DNA of 64,000 nucleotides. Source: Symbiodinium sp. CCMP2592. Its lineage: Eukaryota > Sar > Dinophyceae > Suessiales > Symbiodiniaceae. Position 1 is the stretch's first letter. Each line of letters begins with the position of its first letter. Of this stretch, positions 22,659 to 31,740 are shown piece by piece. The notes under the pieces were generated by a model that did not search any database, was not told the origin of the DNA, and saw only the letters and a program-made list of their open reading frames with translations. The stretch covers positions 1,046,359 to 1,110,358 of the forward strand of contig CAJNDT010001001.1 of NCBI GenBank assembly GCA_905221615.1. The letters run 5' to 3'. Both the position numbers and the translations under genes were made by a program.

Positions 22659-23107
22659 CTTACGAGCGTGTCCTGTATACGTTTCCTGGGTATGTTCTTT
22701 GGGGACGCACACAGAAGTGCCCATCCATAAATTTGGCTGATTTCTTGGATTGGGTCACAGAGTACTTTGATGTGCGTGATGACACCCCTATCAGCATTAC
22801 GAGAAGGGATATCCCTCTCAGCCAGGAACCCCCGCCTGAACCCTTTCAGCCCGAGGTTCGCCTCGCCGCGTCAGCTGCTTCGTCCAGCGAAGGCCCCCGG
22901 AAATGCCGGGGAGGTTGCAAGGAGTTCAACAAGTCGGGGAGCAACGCATACATAGACATGCGGACCTGTAAGAAATGCGGCACTGTCACCAAGACAAAGA
23001 AAGAAAAGCCTGTCATAGACCAGGCCACGTGCCCTCACACCTCCACCGAGAGGTCGGGTAGCAGCAGAAAGACCTCCCGCATTAAAAGCTTTGTGGGATG
23101 CTTCTAG
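22391..23107 (+). CDS. Copia-like polyprotein segment: HKG motif region and zinc ribbon
   Basis: The open frame continues from the -1 frame of gag (upstream in frame: TANAAAKSVAPKPQAYF). Around residues 77-95 is FSFGQHKGLTYERVL followed by PGYVLWG. This resembles the small (F)GKxKGxxxxEVxxxxPxYxxW domain found at the C-terminus of exodeoxyribonuclease X-type proteins and in many loose contexts. Near the end, CRGGCKEFNKSGSNAYID followed by CKKCG looks like a four-Cys zinc ribbon. The frame ends TAG at 23105-23107, overlapping an ATG at 23098 that opens the next frame. Both motif readings are tentative. Confidence 0.55.
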   Translation: MAPKPQAYFAAMDEDDTECVHLSNASAGRLEGYPANLEMSPSKTGTGKGRGSDTLFSPQLRRTAAAGIMRDSPPVGSDRVFSFGQHKGLTYERVLYTFPGYVLWGRTQKCPSINLADFLDWVTEYFDVRDDTPISITRRDIPLSQEPPPEPFQPEVRLAASAASSSEGPRKCRGGCKEFNKSGSNAYIDMRTCKKCGTVTKTKKEKPVIDQATCPHTSTERSGSSRKTSRIKSFVGCF

Positions 23108-24579
23108 ATGAGCAGCCGCAGACCGAGCGAAAGGCTAGGGAGGACGCAGCCACAGTGCTGCGGGAGTCCAACACCCTGGACTTCGATCTCCTGCGCAGCA
23201 TAGTCGGCAGCACGGGAGATAGCCTTCCCGTAGAGGTAGTAGTTCCGGCTGTTGCCCAGTTTCAAGAGACCGTAGAGGGTCACTTCGTAACCGAGCCCGT
23301 GATATCTCGCGGTGACCTTCTCGCATACCTGCAAGAGGCCTTAGATGATCACGCAGCGCCATCGACCAACAACAGTTGGGAAGTGGCGTCGGCGAGATCG
23401 CGCTCCTCGAGGGCCTCCGCGACGAGGCACGGCTTCGTGGCTTTTACTGAGGGGGTCACAGATATCCATCCGGCTTTGGTTGATTTGCCCGTAGTAAATA
23501 TCTACGAGGACGAGCACGTATATGCCGTGTTAGATGAGGGCTGCAACTCGACTGTTCACGGTAGCGATTGGATAGCAAACGCGGCTGGGAAACTTGCAAC
23601 CTTTGGTTACAGCACCAGGTTTAAGCCTGAGGGCAATCGTACCTTCAAGGGTCTTAGCGGTGCTACCGAAACTTTGGGTAGCAGGACCATACCTTTCTCT
23701 ATAATGGGATTGGAGCAGGATTCGAGGGTCCCAGGTGTCCTTGATTCGCATGAGATTAAGGGTACAGCCCCTCTCCTCCTGTCCCTTTACGCACAGGCTC
23801 AGCTTGGTATAGCCAAGGATTTGCGTCGTGGGGTTTGCAGTGTTCGGCTACCTTCGGAAGATACTGTCATCAGGATCAAGTTGTGCCGTACACATGACTC
23901 AGGGCTGTTGTGCATAAACATAACAGAGGGCTTGACCCTGACCAAGCAACCCCGCCTTATCAAGGGTTTTCAGATTCCCTCGCCGCCAGTTCCTATGTTT
24001 AGGTCTGCCGCCGCTGCCACGTTAGCTCACTCAGGACCTGTGAGCGGATCCCCCGGAGATGCAGCAGCGACAAAGGATGCAGCGGCAACAAGTCGCAGTC
24101 ACAGTACTGTAGGCGTAGGCCAAGGTCAAAGCACTTTAGGCCGTGGCCTACGCGGTCAGAACTTTACGCCAGCTAAGATTCGTAACAATACGAAGCGACG
24201 CATAAGCGTAGCGTTTCCTAATCACTGCATGGTAGGCACGTCCGTAGGAGAGACACGGAGCCTGCCGCGATGGCTGCAGCAGAGGGGCAACTGCCTAAAA
24301 AGGCGCCTCCAACGGCGAAGGCTGCACCCAGGACTTCCGCAGCGCCGGCGCCTGGCCACAGTGCCATGGCGAAGTCACCAGCGGTCGGCCACAGTGCCGC
24401 ACCGGCGTCAGCGCCTCCGCCCAAGGGGCCGCCCGGAGGCCAGATCCTCAAGAAGGCGCCTCCCACAGAGAAAGCCAAACCTGGGGATAGCCCAGGGATT
24501 CCAGCAGCTCGTGCCACAGTGCACCCGAAGGAGATCGCCAGAGGCCACCGCGAGCTGGCCGAGTTCGACGCGGCCGTGA
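23098..24579 (+). CDS. Copia-like protease segment (retropepsin-like)
   Basis: The ATG at 23098 overlaps the stop of the previous frame by 10 nt. Residues about 1-110 are a charged linker. Around residue 146, YAVLDEGCNSTVHGSD aligns with the copia retropepsin site (hydrophobic-LD-S/T-GCNxTVHG); here the usual Thr/Ser after Asp is Glu. Supporting downstream blocks are FKGLSGATETLGSRTIPF, HEIKGTAPLLLS and QAQLGIAKDL, the flap and C-terminal hydrophobic part expected of an aspartic protease. After about 24270 the protein-like signal passes to the next frame (ATG 24270), so the Arg-rich tail is a shadow. The protease may be inactive because of the DEG, but Glu there could also be tolerated; this cannot be told from sequence. 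Confidence 0.65.
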   Translation: MLLDEQPQTERKAREDAATVLRESNTLDFDLLRSIVGSTGDSLPVEVVVPAVAQFQETVEGHFVTEPVISRGDLLAYLQEALDDHAAPSTNNSWEVASARSRSSRASATRHGFVAFTEGVTDIHPALVDLPVVNIYEDEHVYAVLDEGCNSTVHGSDWIANAAGKLATFGYSTRFKPEGNRTFKGLSGATETLGSRTIPFSIMGLEQDSRVPGVLDSHEIKGTAPLLLSLYAQAQLGIAKDLRRGVCSVRLPSEDTVIRIKLCRTHDSGLLCINITEGLTLTKQPRLIKGFQIPSPPVPMFRSAAAATLAHSGPVSGSPGDAAATKDAAATSRSHSTVGVGQGQSTLGRGLRGQNFTPAKIRNNTKRRISVAFPNHCMVGTSVGETRSLPRWLQQRGNCLKRRLQRRRLHPGLPQRRRLATVPWRSHQRSATVPHRRQRLRPRGRPEARSSRRRLPQRKPNLGIAQGFQQLVPQCTRRRSPEATASWPSSTRP

Positions 24580-25481
24580 AGAAAGACCCACACGGCAGGC
24601 CCCTGGTTATAATGCCAGGCGGAGGACCACATGGTCCCGAGCTCGACACGCCGCTGCCCGCATCCGTGTATAATCCGGATTTGGCCCTGGAGCCGTATTA
24701 TGCGGGGGATACAACGAACCCGGACATCATTATTGATGTTTTTACATGGGGCTTTGAGCACCATGCCTGGCTGCAGCGCGTCAGGGGGAAGTGGACGGCA
24801 GCCGAGCTCTTCGCACAGCACGAAGAGATGGAAACGCATGCTACCACGACGTATGCGTCTGCCACCAGCTATATGCTGGTGATGCTCGACATGGTGTGGC
24901 TAAAAGACGATCGCAGAGACGATCTGACGCCCGCCGAAGCCCAACAGCGCGATGATGAACGCCGCGACCGCACAAAGCATGTTGGGTCAAACCCCGATAT
25001 AATTCGGGAGCACGCGGACCATCCCAATTTGATTGCCCACGTCAGGCACATCGTGGCGAACGTCCTCGACGCCAAGGAGGCTGGGATTCGGTCCATTGCC
25101 GTGCATGTAGTTTGCAAAGCCAACAGACATAGATCTGTTGCGGCGGGTATCCTTACCCATGCAACGCTTCTGGAGCTGGTGTCGGATTGCTCCATCAGCC
25201 TCACCCATATGAGTGCAGCGAACAGTTGGCCGTTCATGGGAACCAGAGCGTGCAGAGGGCAGTGCCCCAAGTGCCTGCACCGCGCCCCTGGCATAGTCCA
25301 GGAGGTTGAAGAGCTCCTGAAGTCCTTCGTTGATGCCGTCCGCACAGACGGGCCGGAGGACAATGAGTGCATTCTCGTCGTCGAGCCGCAGTGTGCACGC
25401 CCTGGCGATCAGCCTACATATGCTGAGCGATTTCATGAGCGCCTGCTCGCATCGCAGAGGGCCGTATACCGGCACCGGTAA
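24270..25481 (+). CDS. Copia-like accessory ORF with C-x5-R-S (HRSV) domain
   Basis: The ATG at 24270 opens a 403-codon frame overlapping the protease frame. Residues 1-90 are Ala/Pro/Lys-rich linker. Residues about 150-400 look globular: VFTWGFEHHAWLQRV, YMLVMLDMVWLKDDRRD, then AVHVVCKANRHRSVAAG starting near residue 277, and later CRGQCPKCLHRAP. The C282-x5-R288-S pattern in a beta-loop-alpha setting resembles both Cys-based phosphatases and the RapZ C-terminal (C-x-G-x-HRSV) fold. I cannot choose between them. Such a domain is not part of the standard copia polyprotein. In this element it sits between protease and integrase. Function unknown. Confidence 0.55.
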   Translation: MAAAEGQLPKKAPPTAKAAPRTSAAPAPGHSAMAKSPAVGHSAAPASAPPPKGPPGGQILKKAPPTEKAKPGDSPGIPAARATVHPKEIARGHRELAEFDAAVKKDPHGRPLVIMPGGGPHGPELDTPLPASVYNPDLALEPYYAGDTTNPDIIIDVFTWGFEHHAWLQRVRGKWTAAELFAQHEEMETHATTTYASATSYMLVMLDMVWLKDDRRDDLTPAEAQQRDDERRDRTKHVGSNPDIIREHADHPNLIAHVRHIVANVLDAKEAGIRSIAVHVVCKANRHRSVAAGILTHATLLELVSDCSISLTHMSAANSWPFMGTRACRGQCPKCLHRAPGIVQEVEELLKSFVDAVRTDGPEDNECILVVEPQCARPGDQPTYAERFHERLLASQRAVYRHR

Positions 25482-25489
25482 CGGGGGTA

Positions 25490-26572
25490 GGCCCCCTTGA
25501 TAGACCTCCCCTGGCGGGGGAAACTGCGTACCAGGCCGCCGCCCGCATGGGGCTGGTCGGCAAGACACATACATCGTATGTGGCCAAGTTTGACCCCGAC
25601 TCGCTCACCGCAGCGATGAACCGTGCAGGGCACAGCCCCTGGAGGACGCCTGCCTTCGGTTACCTTTAGCTCGGGTCCTAATCCCTCTTCGGCTTCGGGT
25701 AGTGCTAGCGTAGGTGCGACGGCCAAGCTTGGCGGAGCGGCCCCCACAGTGGGACCGAAAGGCACACCGACACCGCCCCCGGCAAAGACCGGTGGAGCAC
25801 AGGACCGCGCAGCGACGCCGACAGGGGCGTCGACCAGGATTCGCAAGCTCGAGGCCGAGGTCCACGACCTGATGCGAATCGCTGCCAAGAAAGCACTATA
25901 AGTGACTTGAGACAAGCCCTCCATGATGTGAGGCGCCAGCGCGATAATGCGCTTGATAGGCTGCAGGACATGCGCGAGAGGGCAGAAGACGCGGAACGCC
26001 CGGCCGATAGGGCCGAGGAGGAGCTGCAACCGAGGCGCTCCAGATCGCGTCGCAGATCCACCGGGGCCCAGGAGCAGCCTTGGAGGCAGCAGGCGTCCGC
26101 CCGAACCGCCGGAGCCACCGCGCTTCCGAGGCAGTGCTGGCTATCACAGAATGCCAGACCGCGAGAATCCACACCGCCCGATGACCCCGAACGAGGCGTG
26201 GTGGTATTTCCACGGCGATAGGCCGTCGGGCGAGTGGACTGACGCGGAATGGGCAGAATTCCGTCACAGGTTTCGGGTGGAACAGGCGCATCGTGTTCCC
26301 GGACTTCCCCGACGGGGTGCTCACCTCCATATATGAGGTGCTGAACGAGAAGCCTGCGCCAGCGTGCTGGCTCGGTCCATACGCACCGAGGCGCTTCTGG
26401 GCTGGTGATAAAATTCACCATGAGCTAAGCGAACGGCACAACATAAAGTGCACAGTGGTCACCCGCTTCACAGGCCGTTCGTACAAGCCCACGGGGCGGC
26501 TTCGGGACATAGATCCCATTGGTTATCTTTTCTCGTCCGGACCCTGCGGACAGTACCAGTTGGACCTATGAA
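25490..26572 (+). pseudogene. Frame-broken copia-like linker region
   Basis: Protein-like pieces occur in changing frames. ARMGLVGKTHTSYVAKFD lies at about 25540-25600. A Pro/Ala/Gly-rich stretch ending RIRKLEAEVHDLMRIA runs from 25623 to 25901. A coiled-coil piece, DVRRQRDNALDRLQDM, is at 25930. MTPNEAWWYFHGDRPSGEW is near 26180, and DKIHHELSERHNIKCTVVT near 26430. Their order suggests one former polyprotein segment damaged by several indels. No enzymatic motif recognised. Confidence 0.5.
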
Positions 26573-27580
26573 GGTACCTGCCACCCACCGGGGTCGGAGA
26601 CGGACCGAGTGCCCACCGAAACTGGTGGAGCTGATCAGCCCTGTCCGATACAGGAGCCCTCGCACGAAGGTGCTTACGTCGCGCTTTGGGTCTTCCCCTT
26701 GGCGTTTGACTCAAGCACGGTGCCGCATCAGATCGAGGACACAGAATCCTTGAGTGCAGTGTACAACCCGGGCACAGACCCGCGGGCATCGTCAGCTGCT
26801 GCCTCCGCCAGCCCGGGCGCAGTCCCGGAGGGTGACGTTTCACCCATGGAGGACGGAGATGAGCGCGATGCAGCATACATGGCCGTCTGCAGTGGGGAGT
26901 GGGTAGGACAAGCCAGCCAGGTTTTGTTTCCAAGCCCTGAACCTTCCGAAGACCTGCCCCACAGTAGCAGCACAGCCTCTGGGCCCTCAGCCGCTAGCTT
27001 AAAGAAGCTTAGCAAGGCCCAGTCCAAGTACCTCACTTCAAGCCTTACCGAAATGGTAGCGGGGGACGCAGTCCTTAAGGCAATTGTGTACAACGCTGCC
27101 ATGCGCGAAGCTGATCACCTGATTAGATTGAATGAACCCTCGGCACAGGTCCTCGCGAGCGTGATCAACGAGAGGCAGAACGGGCCACCGGGCCTCGTGG
27201 TTGCTAGATTTGAGACTTCCACAGAGGAGTTGTGTTTGGAGCTTGAGTGTGTAGCCGATACCCTCAACATTCCGATCATATTGGTTACCCCGAATGGCTA
27301 CCCAATGCTTGAGGACACTGTTACCTTGAGGGGAGACATGCATATTTCGGGTATAGGCCCGGAAATTGGGAAAGCTTTGGATACATTCCAAGCATGGTCA
27401 GAGTCTTACGGGTATATTCCCCGTAGCTATGTTGATACGGATAGTACTGACTTTTGGAACCTTTGTCGTACCATTTCAGAAGAGTACTATATCAACGCAT
27501 TTAGCCGGACTTGCTTTGTCGGCGACGCCCAGGACACAGATCCTGAGGACAAGCGAGGCAGAGCTGGTGCCCGATGCTGA
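26519..27580 (+). CDS. Copia-like polyprotein segment upstream of integrase
   Basis: The 353-codon open frame begins inside the broken region. Acidic, Ser/Pro-rich residues about 20-165 are followed by a globular-looking part: LSKAQSKYLTSSLTEMV, MREADHLIRLNEPSAQ, VARFETSTEELCLELECVAD and SYGYIPRSYVDTDSTDFW. It overlaps the integrase frame at its end (DAQDTDPEDKRG versus TSEAELVPDAEM), which implies a frameshift near 27530. No named domain recognised. Confidence 0.5.
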   Translation: MVIFSRPDPADSTSWTYEGTCHPPGSETDRVPTETGGADQPCPIQEPSHEGAYVALWVFPLAFDSSTVPHQIEDTESLSAVYNPGTDPRASSAAASASPGAVPEGDVSPMEDGDERDAAYMAVCSGEWVGQASQVLFPSPEPSEDLPHSSSTASGPSAASLKKLSKAQSKYLTSSLTEMVAGDAVLKAIVYNAAMREADHLIRLNEPSAQVLASVINERQNGPPGLVVARFETSTEELCLELECVADTLNIPIILVTPNGYPMLEDTVTLRGDMHISGIGPEIGKALDTFQAWSESYGYIPRSYVDTDSTDFWNLCRTISEEYYINAFSRTCFVGDAQDTDPEDKRGRAGARC

Positions 27581-28133
27581 GATGCCTCAGCGAGGTGTCC
27601 CCGATGAAGTGGACAATGCCGGTGGCGCATTGACGCCCGAGGAAAGGGAACGTCTCATTCTGGAACAGTTCCCGTTCCCAGGAACTCCGAACACAGAGGC
27701 GGAGCGCCGAGCGGCGTGGAGATCGTTACCGCAACGCGTTCGGGTTGCTATAAGGCGCCTGCATCGATCATTTGGCCATCTGCCAAATGCAGTCTTGACA
27801 CAGGTCCTAAAGCAGGCCCGGGCGAGCAAGGACTTTATCGCCGCTGCCGGACTTTACAAGTGTAAGGTCTGCCTGGACACAGCTCCAGTGCGCAGGCACC
27901 ACCCAGTCGCTGGGGATAGTGTATTTCCAAAGGAATTCAACCATACGGTAGGTATGGACGCGCTTGAAGTCAAGGACTTCTTCGGAAATCGCTATACTGC
28001 TGTCAACATAGTTGACATGGGAACCAGCTTCCAGCAAATTGTGCTTGTGAAATTCCACACACTCGTTTTGAGGGTTGGATCCTTGGGGGCTGGATCAGGG
28101 GGGTTTGAAGGCCAAAACCAATTTCCTCAATAG
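27530..28133 (+). pseudogene. Copia-like integrase, truncated in the catalytic core
   Basis: The frame reads through RLHRSFGHLPNAVL (first His pair), then CKVCLDTAPVRRHHP, giving the HHCC zinc-binding domain that precedes the integrase core. The core starts FNHTVGMDALEVKDFFG (first catalytic Asp) and has NIVDMGTSFQQIVLV (second Asp region). At about 28060 it breaks into unrelated Gly-rich sequence and a stop, so the catalytic Glu and all of RT/RNase H are lost. Confidence 0.75.
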
Positions 28134-28390
28134 TGCAGTTCAATATACCGATTTAAGGTTTCAAGCTGTTGTAGTATTAGCTTATTTATGTATTTTATTA
28201 GGAATTTCAGTGCCGGGGGCACGGCCGTTGACCAAAGCATTTTAAAGCACACTGGGAAGCCAGCGTGAGGAAACCCTTTTTTGCCAAACATTTTTGCATT
28301 TGTCCAAGCCGGATGTATTGAGCGATGGTGTTCGCTTCTGTCCAAGCCGGATGTGTTGGAAGCTGAAACGTGGTCCTTTGTCACGTGCCA

Positions 28391-28452
28391 CTGCTTGGTT
28401 GGCTTGGTTGCTTGGTTGGCTTGCTTGGCTTGCTTGGCTTGCTTGGCTTGGT
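28391..28452 (+). repeat. Minisatellite of GCTTG/GCTTGGTTG units
   Basis: Tandem GCTTGGTTG and GCTTGGCTT units with five-base GCTTG periodicity run just after the copia remnant. Confidence 0.8.
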
Positions 28453-29039
28453 TCGACTCGCCCTACCCATCCTGCACGCCCAAGCTCAGAGTGGTCTTAG
28501 AGACCGCTCCAGTCGGGCTCGGACCACGTGAGCAATGGGTCCTTGATCCGTGCGGGACAGCGTCGCTGGCCGGGCGCTGGGGATTTACTCTGTGTGCTGC
28601 TCGCCTGTCCAGCCAGGTGGTGTGTCCGCCGCGGGGTGAAATGCACACAGATTGCAGGGAAGGCCTCGCTACTATTAATAAATACTATGCCACGTACCCA
28701 CACCACGGTCGAAATATTAACTTCGATCACTGCTGCTTGCCGGCATGGCCCCGCATGGCATCTTATGCTGTGCCTCATTGACAGGTCTTCAGTAACCGGC
28801 GCGTCGCGCAGCGATTCCGGTGCACTCGATGACGAGCATGACCTGTCCTCTTGCGGGCCGGTATGCAAGGCAATTGGATTTCAGCGCTCCGCACCAAGGC
28901 CCTGATTTGCCGGCGCATACTCAGCAGGGTGACCCCATCTTGGCCGAATGGGGGTGGCATTTAAAGAAGTCTCCAGTCCGCATGACTGTCAGAGCACACT
29001 CGTGTTTGCAAAGACGCTGGGGAGGCCGTTACTGTGTCG

Positions 29040-29475
29040 GCATGGCATTGCTTGGCTTGGTTGATTCGATTCTGCAGTGGCATCAATTCTGGTAGCATCA
29101 ATCAATTGTGGTAGTCAGCATGGCATTGCTTGGCTTGGTTGATTCGATGCTGCAGTGGCATCAATTCTGGTAGCATCAATCAATGTCAATGGTGGTAGTC
29201 AGCATGGCATTGCATGGCTTGATTGCTTCGATTGTTGCGGTGGCATCTGATTCGATTTTGCGGTGGCATCAATTCTGATACCATCAGTTCTGGTAGCAGC
29301 AACTGTGGTAGTCAGCATGGCATTGCTTGGCTTGGTTGATTCGATTTTGCAGTGGCATCAATTCTGGTAGCATCAGTTCTGGTAGCATCAATTTGTCAAT
29401 TGTGGTAGCAACAATTGTGGTAGCGCTAATTGTGGTAGCATGATTTGCGGTAGTATAACTATTGTGGTAGCATCA
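29040..29475 (+). repeat. Complex tandem repeat (TGGTAGCATCAAT core)
   Basis: A larger unit beginning CATGGCATTGCTTGGCTTGG and continuing through GCAGTGGCATCAATTCTGG recurs at about 29040, 29118, 29203 and 29315 with variable spacing. The right part degrades into short TTGTGGTAGCA units. Confidence 0.75.
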
Positions 29476-29675
29476 ATGGCAAGGTCTGCCTGGCATGTTT
29501 TGACAGAGCCGGGGGGGGGGCAGGGCTGGCATGAAATTTGCATTTTGCCAGGTGAAGTCGTTTCAGAAGGCATGTGAGTGATATTTGCGCGGAAGGCTCA
29601 GTGAGTGTGTGTGTGTGTGTGTGTGTCAGCTTGCTTGGTGATTGATTGTGAGCCCCTTGTAACCTAATGCTGCAG

Positions 29676-29687
29676 TTCTGGCTCAAG
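29676..29687 (+). other. Spliced-leader-like relic before ATG
   Basis: TTCTGGCTCAAG matches 11 of 12 bases of the 3' end of the dinoflagellate spliced leader (TTTTGGCTCAAG) and lies 8 nt before the ATG at 29695. Confidence 0.45.
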
Positions 29688-29694
29688 TTGTGCT

Positions 29695-29910
29695 ATGTCG
29701 AGTGTGGCCCTCCAGCATCTCCCTGAGGAATTGTGTCTCGAGGAGCAGGGCCAGGATCTCCGGAAAGCACAGCAAGCAATCTACTTGCTCTATTTGCTCT
29801 GCCCGAGAAAGGCTGGTGATCTTGTGACACCTGCAGTACATTTCAGACAATTTCCAATTGAGAATAATTTGCTACCTGACATGTCATTGTTTCAATGCAA
29901 CAACATTTGA
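29695..29910 (+). CDS. Hypothetical 71-aa protein or first exon
   Basis: The ATG follows the spliced-leader-like site directly. It reads MSSVALQHLPEELCLEEQ, DLRKAQQAIYLLYLLCPRK and so on, ending TGA at 29908-29910. A GT donor inside (GCTG|GTGATC near 29815) could make this the first exon of a longer gene, joined to sequence at 30.1 kb. Function unknown. Confidence 0.45.
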   Translation: MSSVALQHLPEELCLEEQGQDLRKAQQAIYLLYLLCPRKAGDLVTPAVHFRQFPIENNLLPDMSLFQCNNI

Positions 29911-30107
29911 GGAGATCTTTCAAACGGGGAAGAGACGGCATCCAGAAACCAGAAGCCTGGATTCTGTCAGCCTGTAACAAGAACGTTAGAGAGCACTTTG
30001 GCAAAGATTGATGCAGCCCTTTTTTTTGGCGCTTAAGCTTTCATCATTACAATTCCGTGTTCATTCGAGGCACAATCAAAGCTTGGGGATAGTATACAGC
30101 CAATTCG

Positions 30108-30704
30108 ATGTCGGGAACTACGGCAGCAAGAAAGCCGCAGACGCCTCAACGAAAAGTTCCGGTGACTTGGGGCGGGGCAAAGAAGAAGACGACTCGGACG
30201 ATTGGGGACGCAAGTGGAAGGACCCCGAGAGAAACAAGAGACCACGAACCGGCTATTGATGCTACTGATGACGATGTGAGCTCTATTGACAACCCGAGCT
30301 CTTCGGCAGCTGCTTTCTGCTCCAACACTTCGAGGTCAGTTTTCCTGGGCGGCAGAACCTACGTTTGGCCGAAGAGAGTGGTGATCGTTGGTTATGGGGT
30401 TGCCCACCATGGAAATCGTCCATCACCTCAGATGGCAGACTTGTTGGAGAGGTTGGACAGGGAATGTAACTTTTCTAACAAATGGGAGGTTCGCTTGCAG
30501 CAGTCAATGCACGTGTCGAAGCTTCATGACATTTGTACATTTTTCATTCATTTCAGTTTCACTCAATTGACAATTGAGGGCAGTGACAGTGACAGTCATG
30601 GATGGAAGCCAAGGGAGGCCGAAGGAGGAAGGTTTGGCAGAGAATGTGGCCTATACCAGCATATCATGGAACAGGTGCCTGGTCGAACAGGTGTTGCTTC
30701 ATGA
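30108..30704 (+). CDS. Hypothetical Lys/Thr-rich protein
   Basis: The 198-codon frame from ATG 30108 (MSGTTAARKPQTPQRKV) begins basic (WGGAKKKTTRTIG), becomes acidic (IDATDDDVSSIDNPSSS), then globular-looking (RTYVWPKRVVIVGYGV, ADLLERLDRECNFSNKWEV). The tail after about 30520 reads poorly (FIHFSFTQLTIEG) and carries CAATTG words typical of noncoding DNA here, so an intron probably starts near there. No family recognised. Confidence 0.5.
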   Translation: MSGTTAARKPQTPQRKVPVTWGGAKKKTTRTIGDASGRTPRETRDHEPAIDATDDDVSSIDNPSSSAAAFCSNTSRSVFLGGRTYVWPKRVVIVGYGVAHHGNRPSPQMADLLERLDRECNFSNKWEVRLQQSMHVSKLHDICTFFIHFSFTQLTIEGSDSDSHGWKPREAEGGRFGRECGLYQHIMEQVPGRTGVAS

Positions 30705-31074
30705 ATCGAGTTGTATAATAATTAATTTTAATTTTAATAAGAATTCACCCTAATGACCGAGGTGTATAGTCATCCCGCAGCGCTCAAGACGCTCCACTTC
30801 ATCCTCAATTTTCCCGACAAGTTGCTCAGGCTTCTCGAGTCTTTGAATGCTGAAGGTCTTGGAGGTTTTTTTTAGGTTCAGGGACTAGGATAATTATAAC
30901 CCTCCTATGTGGTCCTTCAATTGTCAGGATCTGCTGTTCGGCGGGATGGCACAGGACGTGTGCCATGATTGCGTTGGTCATGGCTCTCTTCCAAGTCGCT
31001 GTGCTGAACTGACTCATTGGTCCAGGTGACACTCAATTGTCTAGTTTTTGTAAGTATATCAGCTGTCAGTGCAG

Positions 31075-31448
31075 GTCTGTGGCATCGAATGCGTCGCATG
31101 GTTCGACACTTTAGTCCAGAGGCACAGAAAACAAGATCACAGAGCCATCGCTGCCGATCAACAGCACATTATCGACTTCGCCAATGGCCATCACGTGTCG
31201 CTGAGCAGCTTCAGATTTTCGAATGTTGTTTTGAGGTTGTAATATGTAAATATTTAAATGCAATCCATGGTTCTGCCAAAGTGTGCATCAGGAAGCAGAA
31301 GCATCTCCTGCCGTCCATTGGTTGGTCGTCGGATCAATGGAAGGCAGCATTGCAAAATGCTTGGAACACATGGACCGACCAATTTGCAAATCAGACTGAT
31401 TGGGCTTCCATTCAGATGTGCCTGGACTCGAATTCCGCATTGATTTGA
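31075..31448 (+). CDS. Two exons of a hypothetical gene (partial)
   Basis: Exon 1 (31075-31235) starts at GTGCAG|GTC and reads VCGIECVAWFDTLVQRH then ADQQHIIDFANGHHVSL, ending before GTTGTA. Exon 2 (31292-31448) starts after CATCAG|G and reads KQKHLLPSIGWSSDQWKAAL then NAWNTWTDQFANQTDW. The 56-nt intron has GT and AG|G ends, and the phase is kept (AG + G). Where the gene begins and ends is not clear. Function unknown. Confidence 0.45.
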
Positions 31449-31700
31449 TTTGCAGTCTGCCCTGTAGTGCCAACACGTACCACTTTGACTCAGGAACTTG
31501 AAAACAAGAATGGTCAAGGACAAGCAGGAACATCCCGTGGACCTACCTGCCAGGACATTTCAGAAGCTTCAGAAGCGAAATCAGAAGACGAAGTCAAGAG
31601 GAACTGCTGCAGCAGCAGCAGCTGGGAGCAACACTACATTTTCGCTTCAGCTTCAAGAATAAATAATAACATTTCAGTCACAATTGACATCCTCAATTGA

Positions 31701-31716
31701 GTGTGTGTGTGTGTGT
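31701..31716 (+). repeat. (GT)8 microsatellite
   Basis: Pure GT run between CCTCAATTGA and CGTCTTC, immediately upstream of the Pro/Ala/Lys-rich coding segment. Confidence 0.9.
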
Positions 31717-31740
31717 CGTCTTCAATGCAAAGCATTTGAG

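Larger units (their letters stand above)
20759..28060 (+). mobile_element. Decayed, 3'-truncated Ty1/copia-like LTR retrotransposon
   Basis: The order gag, CCHC knuckle, retropepsin-like site, accessory domains, HHCC zinc-binding and DDE-type integrase start (protease and integrase ahead of where RT would be) is the copia order. RT and RNase H are absent: coding similarity stops inside the integrase core near 28060. A candidate tRNA primer-binding site precedes gag. The reading frame changes about seven times, in part by overlapping frames, and no single polyprotein remains. I did not find the matching 3' LTR in the window. The element begins where the telomere-like matrix ends. Confidence 0.75.
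28061..29690. other. Gene-poor interval
   Basis: No convincing coding sequence. It contains the two minisatellites listed separately, a G9 tract near 29512-29520, a (GT)n microsatellite at about 29605-29626, and otherwise unremarkable sequence. Confidence 0.5.
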
